Shown: positions 61,784 through 64,000 of the stretch, piece by piece
How positions within the stretch are numbered: the first letter of the stretch is position 1
Layout of the letters: the number at the start of each line of letters is the position of its first letter
Origin: Tritonibacter aquimaris
GTDB taxonomy: Bacteria > Pseudomonadota > Alphaproteobacteria > Rhodobacterales > Rhodobacteraceae
Assembly: GCF_009617595.1 (NCBI RefSeq)
Contig: NZ_WIXK01000004.1
Location: forward strand, 62,001 to 126,000
DNA: 64,000 bases
Direction: 5' to 3'
The notes under the pieces: generated by a model
Told to the model about the DNA's origin: nothing
The model's database searches: none
What the model saw: only the letters and a program-made list of their open reading frames with translations
Program-made: the position numbers and the translations under genes

Positions 61784-64000
61784 TCACTCCGCTGCCGTGC
61801 GGGCCACAAGATCGGGCAGCGCATTCTGGGCAAACAGTTCATCAAAGCTCGGGATGGTGCCGAGCGCGTTACGGTTTTTGGCGTTTTGGTGCAGGATCCA
61901 GGAATAGGTGCCGGGGCTGTCCATGCTGAGGATATTGCGCATGGAAAGCGCGCGTTTGAAATCGCTCAGGCGTTTGTTGGCAACCAGCGTGGCAAGGCCC
62001 GCATCATCATAGTCTGCGACCGCAGATTTGGCGTGTTTCGACAGCGCCGCCATCAGCGCAAAGTCTTCGGTCAGCACCAGATTGCGCGCCGCCTTGTCAC
62101 GGGCGATCTGATGTGCGTCTTTACCCACACGTTTTGCAGCAAGCGTCTGCGCCATTTCCATCACGACGTAGGAATTCACCAGGCGGAACATCTCTTCGGT
62201 GTCCATATCACCGTAATCCGGTGTCTTCCCCAGATGGACGGGGCGGCCGTTTTTCCAGGCCTGTTTCAGCTCAGAGACCTGATGCGCGGCAAGCGCCGTC
62301 GACAGCTCGTCAATCAGGTCTTTGCGCGATTTCGCTTTGAGGATCTCATCCGCGTCTTGGTACTGCAGCAGCGCTTTGGGCATGACCCAAGCCATGTTCT
62401 CTTGGGTGTGCTCCCAATCTTCGAGCAACTTGCGACCTTTGGCAGACCCAGTTGCGTCCACATGCCATTGCAGCATCTGATGCACGGCGTCGCGGTGGAT
62501 TTCCGCCTCAGCTGAGCCATCGGTCAATGTGCCCATGAATACCGAGTCCCGGCTCAGCATTTCGGGCAGGCGGCCTTCGGGGTCATATTGATAGGCAAAA
62601 CCACCAGACATGCCATTGCCGTAACCTTTGGAAAAACCACCAAGGTTCAAGATCGCGCCGTTGGTCATATATTCGGCGCAGAAATCCCCCACACCTTCAA
62701 CAACGGCTGTTGCACCGGAATTGCGCACCGCAAAACGGTCACCGGCCTGACCTTCAACAAAGGTGCGCCCACCGGTTGCGCCAAACAGCGCGAAATTGCC
62801 GATCAGCACGTTTTCCGCAGCAGACCCACCACCCGGTGAGCGCACGATAATTTCACCGCCACAGGCACCTTTGCCAACACCGTCGTTGCAGGTGCCGGTG
62901 TGCTCCATCACCATGCCGTCGTTGCAAAAGGCTCCAAAGCTTTGACCGGCTGAACCCTGTGTCACAACCCGCACCGATTGCGGCTGCAGATAACGGCGAC
63001 CACGCATATCCTGCAATGCCGCAGCGGGCAGGGTTTTTACCTCATGGTTCAGTATGCGTTCAATATCGATCGCAAGCTGGCCACCAACCGATTTGTTGCG
63101 ATTGTTGAGCGGCTCATTTGGCATCAGCTCAATCTGGGTTTCATCGCTGTCAAACAGGCGCGCCTGCATCTGTTCCAGCAGGCGGTCATCCACCTCAAAG
63201 TCGCGCTCCAGATAGATCGGGTTTGCAACCGGGTTCTCTGGCACGCAGGTGAGCATATCACGCAGGTTCAGCTGCCCGACTGATGATGGGTGATCCAGCA
63301 GATGCAGAAGGTCAGAACGCCCACGGGCTTCTTCAAGGCTTTTGAGGCCAAGATCGGCAAGTATTTCGCGGGTTTCATGCGCAATGTTCAACAGGTATTG
63401 CGCCAGCGCGCGCGGGTCCCCATCAAACACTTCGGGGTTTGTGGTCAGACCCGCCGGGCATTTCACGTTGCAGTTCTTTGCCATGACGCATTTCAGCATC
63501 ATCAGGGCCGTGGTGCCAAACTCAAAGCTGTCGCCGCCAAGCAGGGCACCTTTTACAACGTCGGTGCCGGTCTGCATTGCGCCGGAGCAGCGCAGAATAA
63601 CCTTCTGGCGGATGCCATTTGCACAGAGCGCCTGATGTACCTCGGCGATGCCAATTTCCGCCGCACGGCCAGTGTATTTCAGCGACGTTACTGACGCCGC
63701 ACCGGTGCCACCGGTATTGCCTGCGACGTTGATCACATCTGCGCCCGCTTTGGCGACGCCCACCGCAATGGTGCCGATGCCCTCGGATGATACCAATTTC
63801 ACAACCACCCGAACCCGCGCCGCTTTGGCGTCGTGGATCAGCTGGCCCAGGTCTTCGATCGAATAGGTGTCATGGTGGGGTGGGGGGCTGATCAGCTCTA
63901 CACCCGGTGTCCCGCCACGGGCGGCGGCGATTTCAACGGTGACCTTGGGCGCGGGCAGCTGGCCACCTTCGCCGGGTTTTGCACCCTGACCGATCTTGAT
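61784..64000 (-). CDS. GltB-like glutamate synthase large subunit, C-terminal part (partial)
   Basis: Reading continues beyond base 64000, so the N-terminus is missing; 738 residues are visible. The glutamate-synthase FMN domain is clear (IKIGQGAKPGEGGQLP, GGTPGVELISPPPHHDTYSIEDL, VKLVSSEGIGTIAVGVAKAGADVI, SGAMQTGTDVVKGALLGGDSFEFGT) with the cluster cysteines in CVMAKNCNVKC, spaced C-x5-C-x3-C where canonical GltB has C-x5-C-x4-C. The GXGXG repeat domain follows (GSAGQSFGAF, GKGACGGEIIVRSP, GNFALFGATGGRTFVEGQAGDRFAVRNSGA). After it come ~190 residues with no counterpart in ordinary GltB. No gltD is next to it; a diflavin reductase follows by 3 nt. Confidence 0.85.
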   Translation of the reverse strand: MKIGQGAKPGEGGQLPAPKVTVEIAAARGGTPGVELISPPPHHDTYSIEDLGQLIHDAKAARVRVVVKLVSSEGIGTIAVGVAKAGADVINVAGNTGGTGAASVTSLKYTGRAAEIGIAEVHQALCANGIRQKVILRCSGAMQTGTDVVKGALLGGDSFEFGTTALMMLKCVMAKNCNVKCPAGLTTNPEVFDGDPRALAQYLLNIAHETREILADLGLKSLEEARGRSDLLHLLDHPSSVGQLNLRDMLTCVPENPVANPIYLERDFEVDDRLLEQMQARLFDSDETQIELMPNEPLNNRNKSVGGQLAIDIERILNHEVKTLPAAALQDMRGRRYLQPQSVRVVTQGSAGQSFGAFCNDGMVMEHTGTCNDGVGKGACGGEIIVRSPGGGSAAENVLIGNFALFGATGGRTFVEGQAGDRFAVRNSGATAVVEGVGDFCAEYMTNGAILNLGGFSKGYGNGMSGGFAYQYDPEGRLPEMLSRDSVFMGTLTDGSAEAEIHRDAVHQMLQWHVDATGSAKGRKLLEDWEHTQENMAWVMPKALLQYQDADEILKAKSRKDLIDELSTALAAHQVSELKQAWKNGRPVHLGKTPDYGDMDTEEMFRLVNSYVVMEMAQTLAAKRVGKDAHQIARDKAARNLVLTEDFALMAALSKHAKSAVADYDDAGLATLVANKRLSDFKRALSMRNILSMDSPGTYSWILHQNAKNRNALGTIPSFDELFAQNALPDLVARTAAE

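Overview
The window looks like the chromosome of a marine alphaproteobacterium of the Rhodobacteraceae (roseobacter group). This rests on moderately GC-rich coding sequence, tightly packed operons with many 4-nt ATGA start/stop overlaps, several complete ABC-transporter operons, a urtABCDE/ureDABCEFG pair, a cobalamin riboswitch and Zur-type operators. The assignment is by gene content and protein style; no database search was possible. Both ends cut genes: cobT on the left and a GltB-like glutamate synthase gene on the right.

Layout, left half. 1-12 kb holds cobT (partial), a KefB-type antiporter, a soluble PAS protein, a large membrane-anchored Ala/Pro-rich protein, a SIMPL-domain protein, metY, an SDR and a glycosyltransferase-like/sulfotransferase-like pair, followed by tRNA-Thr(TGT). 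12.5-21.7 kb is one long operon behind a 20-bp palindromic operator: a branched-chain-amino-acid-type ABC importer, an alpha/beta hydrolase, a TetR regulator, a crotonase, an acyl-CoA ligase and two small MaoC-like proteins. This reads as uptake and CoA-dependent catabolism of an unidentified organic acid. 21.7-33.2 kb is a nitrogen block: the urease operon (minus strand) diverges from the urea importer urtABCDE (plus strand).

Layout, right half. 33.2-39.8 kb is a GtsABCD-type sugar importer diverging from an OmpR-type two-component system, with helically phased GTTAC repeats between them. 39.9-45.5 kb is bkdR diverging from the branched-chain 2-oxoacid dehydrogenase operon (E1alpha, E1beta, E2, E3), with an Lrp-like site between. 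46-55 kb is a metal/cofactor island with three Zur-like boxes, a FAD oxidoreductase with a Cys-rich tail, a BASS/ACR3-type transporter, two COG0523 (CobW-type) GTPases and a cobalamin-riboswitch-controlled corrinoid importer with a DUF1636 protein. 55.2-59 kb encodes two receiver-only response regulators, a PhnD-like periplasmic binding protein and a membrane histidine kinase. The window ends with an operon of a GltB-like protein, a CysJ-like diflavin reductase and a HemS-like protein.

The most interesting region is 46-55 kb. One COG0523 paralogue keeps the CxCC metal motif and the other has lost it, and each lies behind a Zur-like box. Small Cys/His-containing proteins are translationally coupled to the main genes. 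The Zur-driven COG0523 gene also runs directly into the B12 riboswitch. Second is the four-gene signalling module at 55-59 kb, which has no visible output domain. Third is the GltB-like/diflavin reductase/HemS-like operon at the right edge.
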